Source: Bacteroidota bacterium (GTDB lineage Bacteria; Bacteroidota; Bacteroidia; AKYH767-A; CANKSK01). Taken from it: DNA of 18,683 nucleotides. A program made the position numbers and the translations under genes. Location: the NCBI GenBank assembly GCA_947485425.1, contig CANKSK010000001.1, positions 1-18,683 on the forward strand. The letters run 5' to 3'. The notes below the pieces were generated by a model. The model was given only the letters and a program-made list of their open reading frames with translations. It had not been told where the DNA came from and did not search any database. This document shows, one piece after another, positions 8,419 to 15,267 of the stretch. How positions within the stretch are numbered: position 1 is the first letter of the stretch; each line of letters begins with the position of its first letter.

Positions 8419-9384
8419 ATGAGCTCCAGGGAAGATGTAAATTTTGAAAGACCTGAAAATCAGGAAAAAAAAGCAGGAAATAAGTTTATCCTCGTTATTC
8501 TTGTCATCCTGCTACTGCTCGCCACCAATGTTTTTCTTCTTTGGCAATTTTTTACCAAAAAAACAGAAATTGTTACCCTCACAGAAACCACACATGTTCT
8601 TACCAATCAAAAAGAAGCCATCAAACAGGATCTGGATAAAACCATTTTAGAACTCAATACATTCCGCGAAGAAAATGAACAGCTCAAAGGTCAATTATCA
8701 AATGCAGAGGCCTCTTTGGAACAGAAAAAAGTGCAAATTGAAAAATTAATCCGTGCCGGTGAATTAACAAATGCAAAAAAGGCCCTCAGCAAATTGAAAC
8801 TGGAAATTGAAAATTTCAAAAGCCAAATTGATTCCCTGAAAAAAGCAAATATCGAATTGCAAGCTTCTAACCAAAGTTTAAATACAAACCTTTCTGAAGA
8901 AAAAAACAAAAACTCCAGCTTATCGCAAGAGAACAGCAATCTTTCTGTAAAAGTGGCTGCAGGATCTATTCTGAAGGCCTCTGTATCAAAAGTCATTGCC
9001 ATTAAGGTGAAATCCAATGGCAAAGAAATTGAGGTGAGCAGAGCCAAAGCAGCCCAAAAAATTAAAATATGCTTTACCCTTATCGAAAACAAAATCATTG
9101 AAGCCGGAAACAAAATCATCTATCTCAGAGTCATCGGGCCCACCAATACCGTTCTATCATCCAATAGCAACAATGAAATCATCAAAATAAACGGTCAGCC
9201 CAGCAAGTATTCCGCAAAAGAAAGTGTGCAATACACCAACAAAGACCAAGATTTGTGCATGTATTATACGTCACAAAATAGTACCTATTCCCAAAATGTG
9301 AATGACCTCGTAAAGGGAGATTACAAGATTGAAATTTATTCAGAGGGAAATCTGATTGGAAAATCTCAAATAAGCCTTAAATAG
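8419..9384 (+). CDS. Membrane-anchored coiled-coil protein of unknown function
   Basis: A 321-residue protein that I do not assign to a named family. The N terminus is short and charged, followed by one transmembrane helix at about residues 22-45 (KFILVILVILLLLATNVFLL). Residues 55-180 are a long Lys/Glu/Gln/Leu-rich coiled coil, with heptad-like stretches such as EENEQLKGQLSNAEASLEQK. From 185 to the end is a compact beta-rich domain, beginning KASVSKVIAIKVKSNGKEIE and ending GDYKIEIYSEGNLIGKSQIS, which looks like an immunoglobulin-like or similar sandwich. The charge pattern suggests the coiled coil and beta domain lie in the periplasm. The start ATG follows a consensus promoter and a small leader. 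The last 8 bases overlap dusB tail to tail. Similar tripartite proteins occur as hypotheticals in Bacteroidota. A scaffold or envelope role is only a guess. Confidence 0.85.
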   Translation: MSSREDVNFERPENQEKKAGNKFILVILVILLLLATNVFLLWQFFTKKTEIVTLTETTHVLTNQKEAIKQDLDKTILELNTFREENEQLKGQLSNAEASLEQKKVQIEKLIRAGELTNAKKALSKLKLEIENFKSQIDSLKKANIELQASNQSLNTNLSEEKNKNSSLSQENSNLSVKVAAGSILKASVSKVIAIKVKSNGKEIEVSRAKAAQKIKICFTLIENKIIEAGNKIIYLRVIGPTNTVLSSNSNNEIIKINGQPSKYSAKESVQYTNKDQDLCMYYTSQNSTYSQNVNDLVKGDYKIEIYSEGNLIGKSQISLK

Positions 9385-10363
9385 AGGACGCATAAGCATC
9401 CATAACTTCTTCCAAGATTTGTTCTATTTCTTCGTCACTCATGGTATTTACCAAGCGGCTTCGATATTCCTTAAATGAAGGCAAAGATTTAAAATATTGG
9501 GAATAATGCCTGCGCATTTCCAAAATACCCAAAACAGGACCCTTCCACATCAATGAGCGTCTAAAATGTTTTCTACATACTTCTACGCGCTCCTCAATGC
9601 CCGGCGCTGGCAGATGAGTGCCTGTCCGCAGAAAATGTTTAATTTCATTGAATATCCAAGGATATCCAATGGAGGCCCTGCCAATCATAATCCCATCCAC
9701 GCCATAGCGATTTCGATATAATGCGGCTTTTTCTGCCGTGTCTACATCGCCATTGCCAAATACCGGAATCTTCATGCGCGGATTGTTCTTGATGCCGGCA
9801 ATCAAACTCCAATCGGCCTCTCCTTTGTACATTTGTACCCGTGTTCTGCCATGAATCGTCAGGGCTTGCACTCCAATATCCTGAAGCCTTTCAGCTACCT
9901 CTATCACATTCTTTGTTTGGTCATCCCAACCCAAACGGGTCTTTACGGTCACCGGCAAATGCGTGCTTTGAATCACCGCCGAAGTAATTTCCACCATCTT
10001 GGGAATATCTCTCAGCAAGGCAGCTCCCGCTCCTTTGCATGCCACTTGCTTTACCGGACATCCATAGTTGATATCTATTAAATCAGGCCCTGCTGCCGAG
10101 GCGATGCCTGCCGCTTCGCTCATCGGGCCCGCCTCACTACCAAAAATCTGAATGCCTATAGGCCTTTCATATTCAAAAATATCCAACTTCTGAACACTTT
10201 TGGCAGCATCACGAATCAAGCCTTCGGAAGAAATAAATTCCGTATACATCAAATCCGCTCCATAATCCTTGCAAACAGCCCTAAATGGCGGATCACTCAC
10301 ATCCTCCATCGGCGCAAGCAAGATGGGGAATTCCCCAAGCTCAATATTTCCTATTTTAACCAA
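9377..10363 (-). CDS. dusB: tRNA-dihydrouridine synthase (DusB-like)
   Basis: An FMN-dependent enzyme that reduces uridine to dihydrouridine in the tRNA D-loop. From the TTG at 10363 the protein is 328 residues and begins MVKIGNIELGEFPILLAPME, matching the family N terminus. The open frame runs 28 codons further, but that stretch is antisense to the CPBP gene and upstream of a perfect promoter, so it is rejected. Key motifs: APMEDVSD with the FMN region near the N terminus, DINYGCPVKQV with the catalytic Cys102, VKTRLGW with Lys141, TIHGRT with His171, GNGDV near 203-207 and GIMIGRA near 224-230. A C-terminal helical domain with RRHYSQYFK near 285 completes the family fold. It is likely to be monocistronic, with its promoter inside the first codons of the divergent CPBP gene. 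Confidence 0.93.
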   Translation of the reverse strand: MVKIGNIELGEFPILLAPMEDVSDPPFRAVCKDYGADLMYTEFISSEGLIRDAAKSVQKLDIFEYERPIGIQIFGSEAGPMSEAAGIASAAGPDLIDINYGCPVKQVACKGAGAALLRDIPKMVEITSAVIQSTHLPVTVKTRLGWDDQTKNVIEVAERLQDIGVQALTIHGRTRVQMYKGEADWSLIAGIKNNPRMKIPVFGNGDVDTAEKAALYRNRYGVDGIMIGRASIGYPWIFNEIKHFLRTGTHLPAPGIEERVEVCRKHFRRSLMWKGPVLGILEMRRHYSQYFKSLPSFKEYRSRLVNTMSDEEIEQILEEVMDAYASSI

Positions 10364-10381
10364 AATTTTTGTACTTTCGGA

Positions 10382-10412
10382 CAAATTTACGAAAATTATG
10401 GCAATCCTCAAA
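10382..10412 (-). promoter_or_regulatory. Consensus promoter for dusB, overlapping the CPBP gene start
   Basis: Read on the minus strand, TTTG at 10412-10409 and TAAATTTG at 10389-10382 are separated by exactly 19 bases. Transcription would begin near 10375, only about a dozen bases before the TTG at 10363. The -33 element lies within codons 4-5 of the divergent CPBP gene. The fit supports the short dusB start. Confidence 0.7.
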
Positions 10413-11345
10413 CCCGCTTCATGGGCACATAAAGCCACTGAAAGCAATATCCTTTTGTTTATTGGATTGCTTTTTGTATTTTATTTCTTCTCTTTCGTTA
10501 TCGGTGCCTTCATTGCCAATCTCATTTGGGGCATTAGTATATTGACCCCAAATGCCCTTGCTGATATTGCGAACCCGGCAGTACTAAACACCCTAAAATG
10601 CGTACAAATTATCGGAAGCATTGGAACCTTTATTCTGCCACCCATCCTGATGGCCTACCTGATGTCTAATGCCCCGTATTCCTTTTTAGGCTTTCAAAAA
10701 AGCAACAATGGAAAACGCTATGTGGCCGCCTTCATCATTTTCATTGCCTCCATTCCAATTATCAATCTTCTCTCCGAATGGAACAACAGACTCATTCTGC
10801 CTGATTTTTTAAAAGACCTTGAAATCATGATGAGGAATGCGGAAAACAATGCCCAAAAAATCACAGAAGCTTTTTTGATTACCCATAGCATTAGCGGTTT
10901 CCTCCTCAATATCTGCATGGTAGCCATTATCCCTGCACTGGGTGAGGAACTGGTATTCAGAAGCATTCTTCAAAAACTTTTTCATCAAATGACCAAGAAT
11001 ATCCATATAGCCATTTTGATTTCAGCGATACTCTTTAGCGCCATGCATTTTCAATTTTATGGCTTTATTCCCAGGGTTCTGCTTGGCGTTTTCTTTGGGT
11101 ATCTCTATTATTGGAGCAATAGCATCTGGCTACCCATTTTTGCTCATTTTATCAACAACACAGGGGCCGTGTTGATGAATTTCCTGCAAAGCGAAAAAAT
11201 CATCGACATAGATGCTGAAAAAATCGGAATTGATTCTGCATCTCCAACCTATATCATGCCTTTGGCCATATTAGTCACCACGGCGAGCATCTGGTATCTG
11301 TTTAAAAACAGAAGTTCGCTAAGGATGTCGAATGAAAATGCTTAA
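10398..11345 (+). CDS. CPBP family intramembrane metalloprotease (CAAX protease/Abi-like)
   Basis: A 315-residue polytopic membrane protein with several hydrophobic segments (for example about 19-44, 70-90, 110-126 and 165-182) and the CPBP glutamic-protease motifs: EELVFR with Glu183, Glu184 and Arg188; FSAMH with His217; and HFINN with His250 and Asn254. Members process prenylated or signal-like peptides in eukaryotes; in bacteria they serve diverse roles including bacteriocin immunity and cell-surface processing. The substrate cannot be inferred here. I take the ATG at 10398. An upstream open frame begins at 10269 but runs antisense through dusB coding sequence and its residues are not CPBP-like. 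The gap to dusB is only 34 bases, so the two divergent genes share promoter space. The CotH-like gene follows 71 bases downstream and may be co-transcribed. Confidence 0.88.
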   Translation: MAILKPASWAHKATESNILLFIGLLFVFYFFSFVIGAFIANLIWGISILTPNALADIANPAVLNTLKCVQIIGSIGTFILPPILMAYLMSNAPYSFLGFQKSNNGKRYVAAFIIFIASIPIINLLSEWNNRLILPDFLKDLEIMMRNAENNAQKITEAFLITHSISGFLLNICMVAIIPALGEELVFRSILQKLFHQMTKNIHIAILISAILFSAMHFQFYGFIPRVLLGVFFGYLYYWSNSIWLPIFAHFINNTGAVLMNFLQSEKIIDIDAEKIGIDSASPTYIMPLAILVTTASIWYLFKNRSSLRMSNENA

Positions 11346-11416
11346 AAACAGATGTAAACTTCTTTCTAAATATTTCGTAAAAGGGTTTCTCCTTGAAAAA
11401 AAGACCCTCATTCCCC

Positions 11417-12772
11417 ATGAAAAAACCTGTATTTCCGGTTAAAATTCTCCTCATCTGTCTATTTTTATCCGCCATATTTTTATCGGCTTTTACCGTTGTT
11501 TTTACCCCTGAACAAGAACCTCAAAAAAAAGAAATTCCCGGCAGCAAGTTATTTAATGACTTGGTGATGCACGAAGTGCGCATTCATTTCAATGTGCCTG
11601 CCTATTGGGATTCCTTAAAAAAATTCAAAGAAGAACTGGATTCCAATGCACTTACAAGCTTTCTTCCCGCTGATTTAACAATCGATGGAACAAAACTTGC
11701 CCAAGTAGGCATTCGGTTTAAAGGAGAATCTTCCTATGAAGTGCAAGATGACTTCAAAAAAAGTTTCAAAGTAAAGCTCAATGCCTATTCCAAAACCACT
11801 TCTTATGATGGAATAAAGAAGATAAATCTCAACAACAGCTACGCAGACCCTACCTGTATGCGAGAAAAGCTCTATTATGACATTCTACGCGATATGCATT
11901 GCTATGCGCCCCGAAGCGCTTATGCTCGCCTCTATATCAACAATGAGTACTACGGATTATATCTCATGGCTGAAACGGTAGATAAAGAATTTTTAAAGAA
12001 TAATTTCAAGGATTCTACAGGAGATTTATTCAATGGCAAACCCAAGGCCTATTTTTTCTGGGAGGATGACGATTCTCTCCTTTACCCCAAATATTACTCC
12101 TTAAAGTCAAAAAAGCAGCACCGCACCTGGTCTGACTTTATGCACCTAATTGATTTGATCAACAATGGCAATTTTCTCCGTGATTCAATCCGAAAAAACT
12201 TTGAAAACACATTTGACATCAATCAATGCCTGAAAGTATGGGCACTCAACAATGTACTGGTGAATGTAGACTCATACAATATGTATTATATCCATAATTT
12301 CTATATCTATAAAAACAGTAAAACCCAGCGCTATCTTTGGCTGCCTTACGACGGTAATTATGCCTTTGCTGCCTATACGGAAGACCTGACCCTCTCTGGC
12401 ACTGAAAAATTTAAACTGCTATACTTACCGGACAATCGGGAAAAAAGACCGCTGCTGAGTCGATTACTCAAAGACAGTGAATATAGGCAGCGTTATATTC
12501 TTTTTGCCGAAGACATCATTCAACATTATTTTACCCCAGAAATACTCAATCCGCGTATCAATCGGATAGAAAAGCTGATCAAATCGGCTGTTTATGAGGA
12601 CCCCATGAAAAAATTCAGCAATGATGATTTTTACAACAATCTTTTTAACGCCGTTGGCGATACAGCCAAAGCCGGAAAATTCCAGCCAGGACTCAAAAGC
12701 TTTATTGTGAAGCGAAGAGAATATCTCCAAGCTCAAATTGCAGAGCTTCGGAAATTGAAAATTGTAAAATAA
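11417..12772 (+). CDS. CotH kinase-like exported protein
   Basis: A 451-residue protein of the CotH family, atypical kinases first known from spore coat assembly and common as secreted proteins in Bacteroidota. From the ATG at 11417 a signal anchor or signal peptide covers about residues 1-29 (KILLICLFLSAIFLSAFTVVF). A TTG at 11393 would add 8 basic residues and is less likely. Family features in order: VRIHFNVPAYWDSL; RFKGESSYEVQDDFKKSFKVK, the nucleotide-binding region near 101-121; KINLNNSYADPTCMREKL; ARLYINNEYYGLYLMAETVD; NVDSYNMYYIHNFYIYKN with Asp285 and His293/Asn294; and WLPYDGNYAF with Asp312. The last motif usually reads as D-x-D in relatives; here the second position is Asn314. Whether it phosphorylates a surface protein is unknown. 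It is probably in an operon with the CPBP protease. Confidence 0.85.
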   Translation: MKKPVFPVKILLICLFLSAIFLSAFTVVFTPEQEPQKKEIPGSKLFNDLVMHEVRIHFNVPAYWDSLKKFKEELDSNALTSFLPADLTIDGTKLAQVGIRFKGESSYEVQDDFKKSFKVKLNAYSKTTSYDGIKKINLNNSYADPTCMREKLYYDILRDMHCYAPRSAYARLYINNEYYGLYLMAETVDKEFLKNNFKDSTGDLFNGKPKAYFFWEDDDSLLYPKYYSLKSKKQHRTWSDFMHLIDLINNGNFLRDSIRKNFENTFDINQCLKVWALNNVLVNVDSYNMYYIHNFYIYKNSKTQRYLWLPYDGNYAFAAYTEDLTLSGTEKFKLLYLPDNREKRPLLSRLLKDSEYRQRYILFAEDIIQHYFTPEILNPRINRIEKLIKSAVYEDPMKKFSNDDFYNNLFNAVGDTAKAGKFQPGLKSFIVKRREYLQAQIAELRKLKIVK

Positions 12773-12795
12773 GCCTCCTTTAAACTTTATTCCAA

Positions 12796-13140
12796 GCAAA
12801 TACGAGGATTCCTTCTGTATCTTGCAAACCCCATGCAAACGAGAGAGTCCCACGCATGTTTTGTTTCTCTCCCCGCAAATGCGAGCGGCTCGCTCCTGCC
12901 TTCCTTGGTTCGGCTGTTGGAATTTTTGTCGTACTGCTAATTCCCTGCAAGTGCGAGGGTCTCGCTCGTGTCCTTCCTGTGTTCAGCTGTTGAAACTTTG
13001 ACTGAACTGCAAAGTCCTTGCAAAGGCGAGCGTCTCGCTCATGTCCTGCTTTGGTTTGTTGTTTGATTTTCGTTGTACTACTAATTCCTGGCAAACAGGG
13101 CCATCGCGAGTATCTAGCTCGGAGCTTGGTTTGTTCCTAT
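12796..13140. repeat. Left palindrome array, units starting GCAAA, mostly 72-base spacing
   Basis: Six related units begin with GCAAA/GCAAG at 12796, 12835, 12875, 12947, 13020 and 13091. The spacings are 39, 40, 72, 73 and 71 bases, so the first two look like shortened units. In three consecutive units a perfect GCGAG/CTCGC stem surrounds a three-base loop that differs each time: 12881-12893 (loop CGG), 12953-12965 (GGT) and 13026-13038 (CGT). A conserved tail follows, CCTGC or TCCTTCC and then GG(C/T)TG. The last unit (13100-13122) contains GCCATCGCGAG, the reverse complement of the core seen in the right array. No protein-like frame runs through it. Confidence 0.72.
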
Positions 13141-13186
13141 GTTTAATCTTAACAAATGAGAGCAGACACATAGCAGGGTCAAAATC

Positions 13187-13671
13187 ACGAGCGGGACGCT
13201 CGCGATGGCAGGACAGGACAAAACTATTTGAGAAAGGCACTAAATCACGAGTAGAACACTCGCGAGGACATTGGGCAAAAATGGCAGGACAAATAAGAGG
13301 AAAATGCAAATGAAAATTTACGTGCAGGATCGCTCGCGATGGCAGGGCAGGTCAAACTATTCCAGAAAGGCAATGTATCACGAGTGGAATGCTCGCGAGG
13401 GCATTGGGCAAAATAGCAGGAAAAATAAAAGAAAAATGCAAATGAAAATTTACGAGCAGGACGTTCGCAATGGCAGGGCAGGACAAACTATTCCAGAAAG
13501 GCAATGTATCGCGAGTAGAATGCTCTCAAGGGCATAGGGAAAAATAGCAGGAAAAATAAAAGAAAAATGCAAATGAAAATTTACGAGCAGGACGTTCGCA
13601 ATGGCACAGCGGCGTAAGCTATTTCAGAAAGGCACTGAATCAAGTGCGGGAAGCTCGCGACAGTTGGGCAT
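13187..13671. repeat. Right palindrome array, tandem units of about 131-133 bases, opposite orientation
   Basis: Units begin at 13187, 13320, 13452 and 13583 (spacing 133, 132, 131; the fourth is cut short by the terminator). Each unit has two hairpin cores about 60 bases apart: one ACGAGC(A/G)GGA(C/T)... and one (A/G)CGAG(T)..., with the second at 13247, 13380, 13511 and near 13642. The first unit's CGAGCG/CGCTCG stem (13188-13193 and 13197-13202) is perfect; later ones carry wobble or broken pairs. Positions 13410-13475 and 13541-13606 are identical over 66 bases, a sign of recent tandem duplication. The core is the reverse complement of the left-array core, so the two arrays face each other across about 13122-13187. 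The region lies between convergent genes. Confidence 0.75.
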
Positions 13672-13710
13672 AAAAAAAAAGGAGCCGGGAAAAACCCGAC
13701 TCCTTTTTTA
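13672..13710. terminator. Strong bidirectional rho-independent terminator
   Basis: GGAGCCGGG (13681-13689) and CCCGACTCC (13695-13703) form an 8-pair stem with a single C/A mismatch and an AAAAA loop. It is flanked by nine A on the left and six T on the right. Read leftward the hairpin is followed by nine U, so it suits the end of the T9SS protein gene, whose stop is 21 bases away. Read rightward it could also stop transcription from the CotH side. Confidence 0.85.
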
Positions 13711-13731
13711 AGGGTGTAAATCAAAAACTGA

Positions 13732-15081
13732 TTAGTTACCTGATTTTACAACTTTAGTCATTGTAGTAATACCTGCTTGAGAAACATGAACGAAATAAAT
13801 TCCGTTGTTTAAGTCATGTTTTGCAGTGAATACGGTGTTAGACTGAACATTTTTGTCTTCAGCTACTAAACGACCAGTTACATCATAGATGGCAACGGTT
13901 GCAGAAGCAGTAGATGCGCTGTTGATAGTTAAAGAAAGATCTCCTTTGAAAGGGTTTTCAGTAACATTCAAGCTCATGTTGATATCTCCTGTTGAAATAC
14001 GTTTTTTACCGGATTTGGACTTGCCTTTACCTGGTTTTCCAGAGCTTGGTTTTACAGTGCTTGGTTTTCCAGAAGAAGTTCCAGTGCTTGGTTTTGCTGT
14101 AGTTGCTTTACAAGTACAAGCTGTTCCATTACCAGATTTTCCGCTGCTACCAGATTTTCCGCTTCCTGAACCACAATCTACAGTACCTGCTTTACCGCTC
14201 TTGGTTGTACAAGGAGCACCTGTTCCTGTAGAGCAAAGTGGATCTGTACTTGCCAATACTTCTACATAGTAAATGTGTGATGTAGTAGCTCCACCGCTAA
14301 GTGGCAACATCGTTACAGTATAGGTTGTTGATACTGTTGGAGATACTCTTTGAATTTGAGAACCATCTAAATTATTATCCCAGATGTAAAGCAATTGATC
14401 TGCATCTGCAGTAAGGGTAATGATATCACCAGCACAAGCTTTGATGGTATCTGTTGGGGTAGTAGTTGTACCACCACCGCCAGTACCACCGCCGGTAGTA
14501 TCTGTGCCACCACCACCATTGGTGCACTGTGGATCAGTTGATGCCAATACCGTTACATCAAAGGTTTCTGTAGTAGTATTACCACTAAAATCTATTTCTG
14601 TACAAGTGTAAGAAGTAGATGTAGTTGGGAATACGGTTACAGATGCACTGGTTCCAAGACCATTGTCCCAAGAATAAGAAAGCATACCAGATTGTGCATT
14701 GAAAGTAACACCAGTACCTGCACAAGTTGTAACACCTGTACTTCCACCACCCGTTGGACCACCACCACTGCCGCCGCCACCATTGACGCAGCTTGGATCA
14801 TTACTAGCCAATACAGTTGCGGTAAAGGTTTCAGTGACTGTACCACCAAACAAGTCCGTTTCTGTACAAGTGTAAGTAGTTGTTGCGGTTGGGGTTACGG
14901 TAACAGAAGCACCAGTTCCCAATCCGTTGCTCCAAGAATACGAAAGCATTCCTGATTGAGCATTGAAGGTTATGGCCGATCCAGGACAGATGGATTGAGC
15001 CTTTGCGAAGAAACTAACTCCCATCATGAAGACAGCAGCCAAACTCGTTCGCAGGATTTTTTTTGCGTTTAGGTTTTTCAT
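13732..15081 (-). CDS. Secreted three-repeat Ig/PKD-like protein with T9SS sorting domain
   Basis: A 449-residue protein exported through the Sec pathway (signal peptide ending FFAKAQ at about residue 29) and then the type IX secretion system. Three repeats of an Ig/PKD-like sandwich follow: about 31-98, 120-186 and 216-283, each opening with C(P/A)G and closing DP(S/Q/L)C. Repeats 1 and 2 are close copies (TFNAQSGMLSYSW in both) and carry a middle Cys (72, 160); repeat 3 is diverged and has Val256 there. Gly-rich linkers separate them. Residues 290-362 are a low-complexity Lys/Ser/Gly/Thr/Pro linker (KPSTGTSSGKPSTVKPSSGK). Residues 369-449 form the T9SS type A sorting domain, with NPFKGDLSLTI, VAIYDVTGRLV and NNGIYFVHV. 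A surface or matrix adhesin role is likely. It has its own promoter at 15141-15172 and a terminator 21 bases after the stop. Confidence 0.9.
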   Translation of the reverse strand: MKNLNAKKILRTSLAAVFMMGVSFFAKAQSICPGSAITFNAQSGMLSYSWSNGLGTGASVTVTPTATTTYTCTETDLFGGTVTETFTATVLASNDPSCVNGGGGSGGGPTGGGSTGVTTCAGTGVTFNAQSGMLSYSWDNGLGTSASVTVFPTTSTSYTCTEIDFSGNTTTETFDVTVLASTDPQCTNGGGGTDTTGGGTGGGGTTTTPTDTIKACAGDIITLTADADQLLYIWDNNLDGSQIQRVSPTVSTTYTVTMLPLSGGATTSHIYYVEVLASTDPLCSTGTGAPCTTKSGKAGTVDCGSGSGKSGSSGKSGNGTACTCKATTAKPSTGTSSGKPSTVKPSSGKPGKGKSKSGKKRISTGDINMSLNVTENPFKGDLSLTINSASTASATVAIYDVTGRLVAEDKNVQSNTVFTAKHDLNNGIYFVHVSQAGITTMTKVVKSGN

Positions 15082-15140
15082 AAGCTTTTTTTAGTTGTTA
15101 ATGAATATTGATTGAATTGTGGAATTTTTTATACCAAATA

Positions 15141-15172
15141 CAAATATAACGACACTTTGCCTTTTATGCAAA
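15141..15172 (-). promoter_or_regulatory. Consensus promoter for the three-repeat T9SS protein gene
   Basis: On the minus strand TTTG at 15172-15169 and TATATTTG at 15148-15141 are separated by 20 bases. This is a full match to the Bacteroidota promoter form, and it predicts a start near 15134 and a leader of about 50 bases. The gene is therefore likely to be transcribed alone. Confidence 0.7.
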
Positions 15173-15267
15173 TAATTATTTTTATTCTCTTCTTTTAAAA
15201 TTCTATCTTGCTTGTTTACAGATATATAATTTTATAAACTTGGGAGGTATTATTCCTTGATTCTTTC

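Noticed and set aside
10371..10379. TACTTTCG as a -7 element for the CPBP gene
   Set aside because: It has a mismatch to TAnnTTTG and no TTG at the right distance; it is kept only as a possibility, not listed as a feature.
10269..10397. N-terminal extension of the CPBP frame to 10269
   Set aside because: It lies antisense to the dusB coding region and gives no hydrophobic or CPBP-like sequence; the ATG at 10398 fits better.
11382..11407. GGGTTT / AAGACCC hairpin before the CotH gene as a terminator
   Set aside because: Only about six pairs with a wobble and no T-run after it.
12780..13537. Several open frames on both strands across the palindrome arrays (about 88-108 codons)
   Set aside because: They are made of repeat units, have Arg/Ser/Gly/Gln-rich periodic translations with no protein-like composition, lack promoters, and overlap each other in opposite frames.
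12796..13671. CRISPR array
   Set aside because: Unit spacing is uneven between halves (40, 72, about 131), the 'spacers' are themselves homologous between units, and no cas genes are visible.
12796..13671. Integron attC cassette array
   Set aside because: No attC-type core sites and no cassette genes between repeats; the palindromes are only 13-20 bases.
13889..14955. Plus-strand open frames opposite the three-repeat T9SS gene
   Set aside because: They are Pro/Val- or Thr/Ser-rich antisense shadows of Gly/Thr-rich coding sequence; the minus-strand frame has a signal peptide, domains and a sorting signal.
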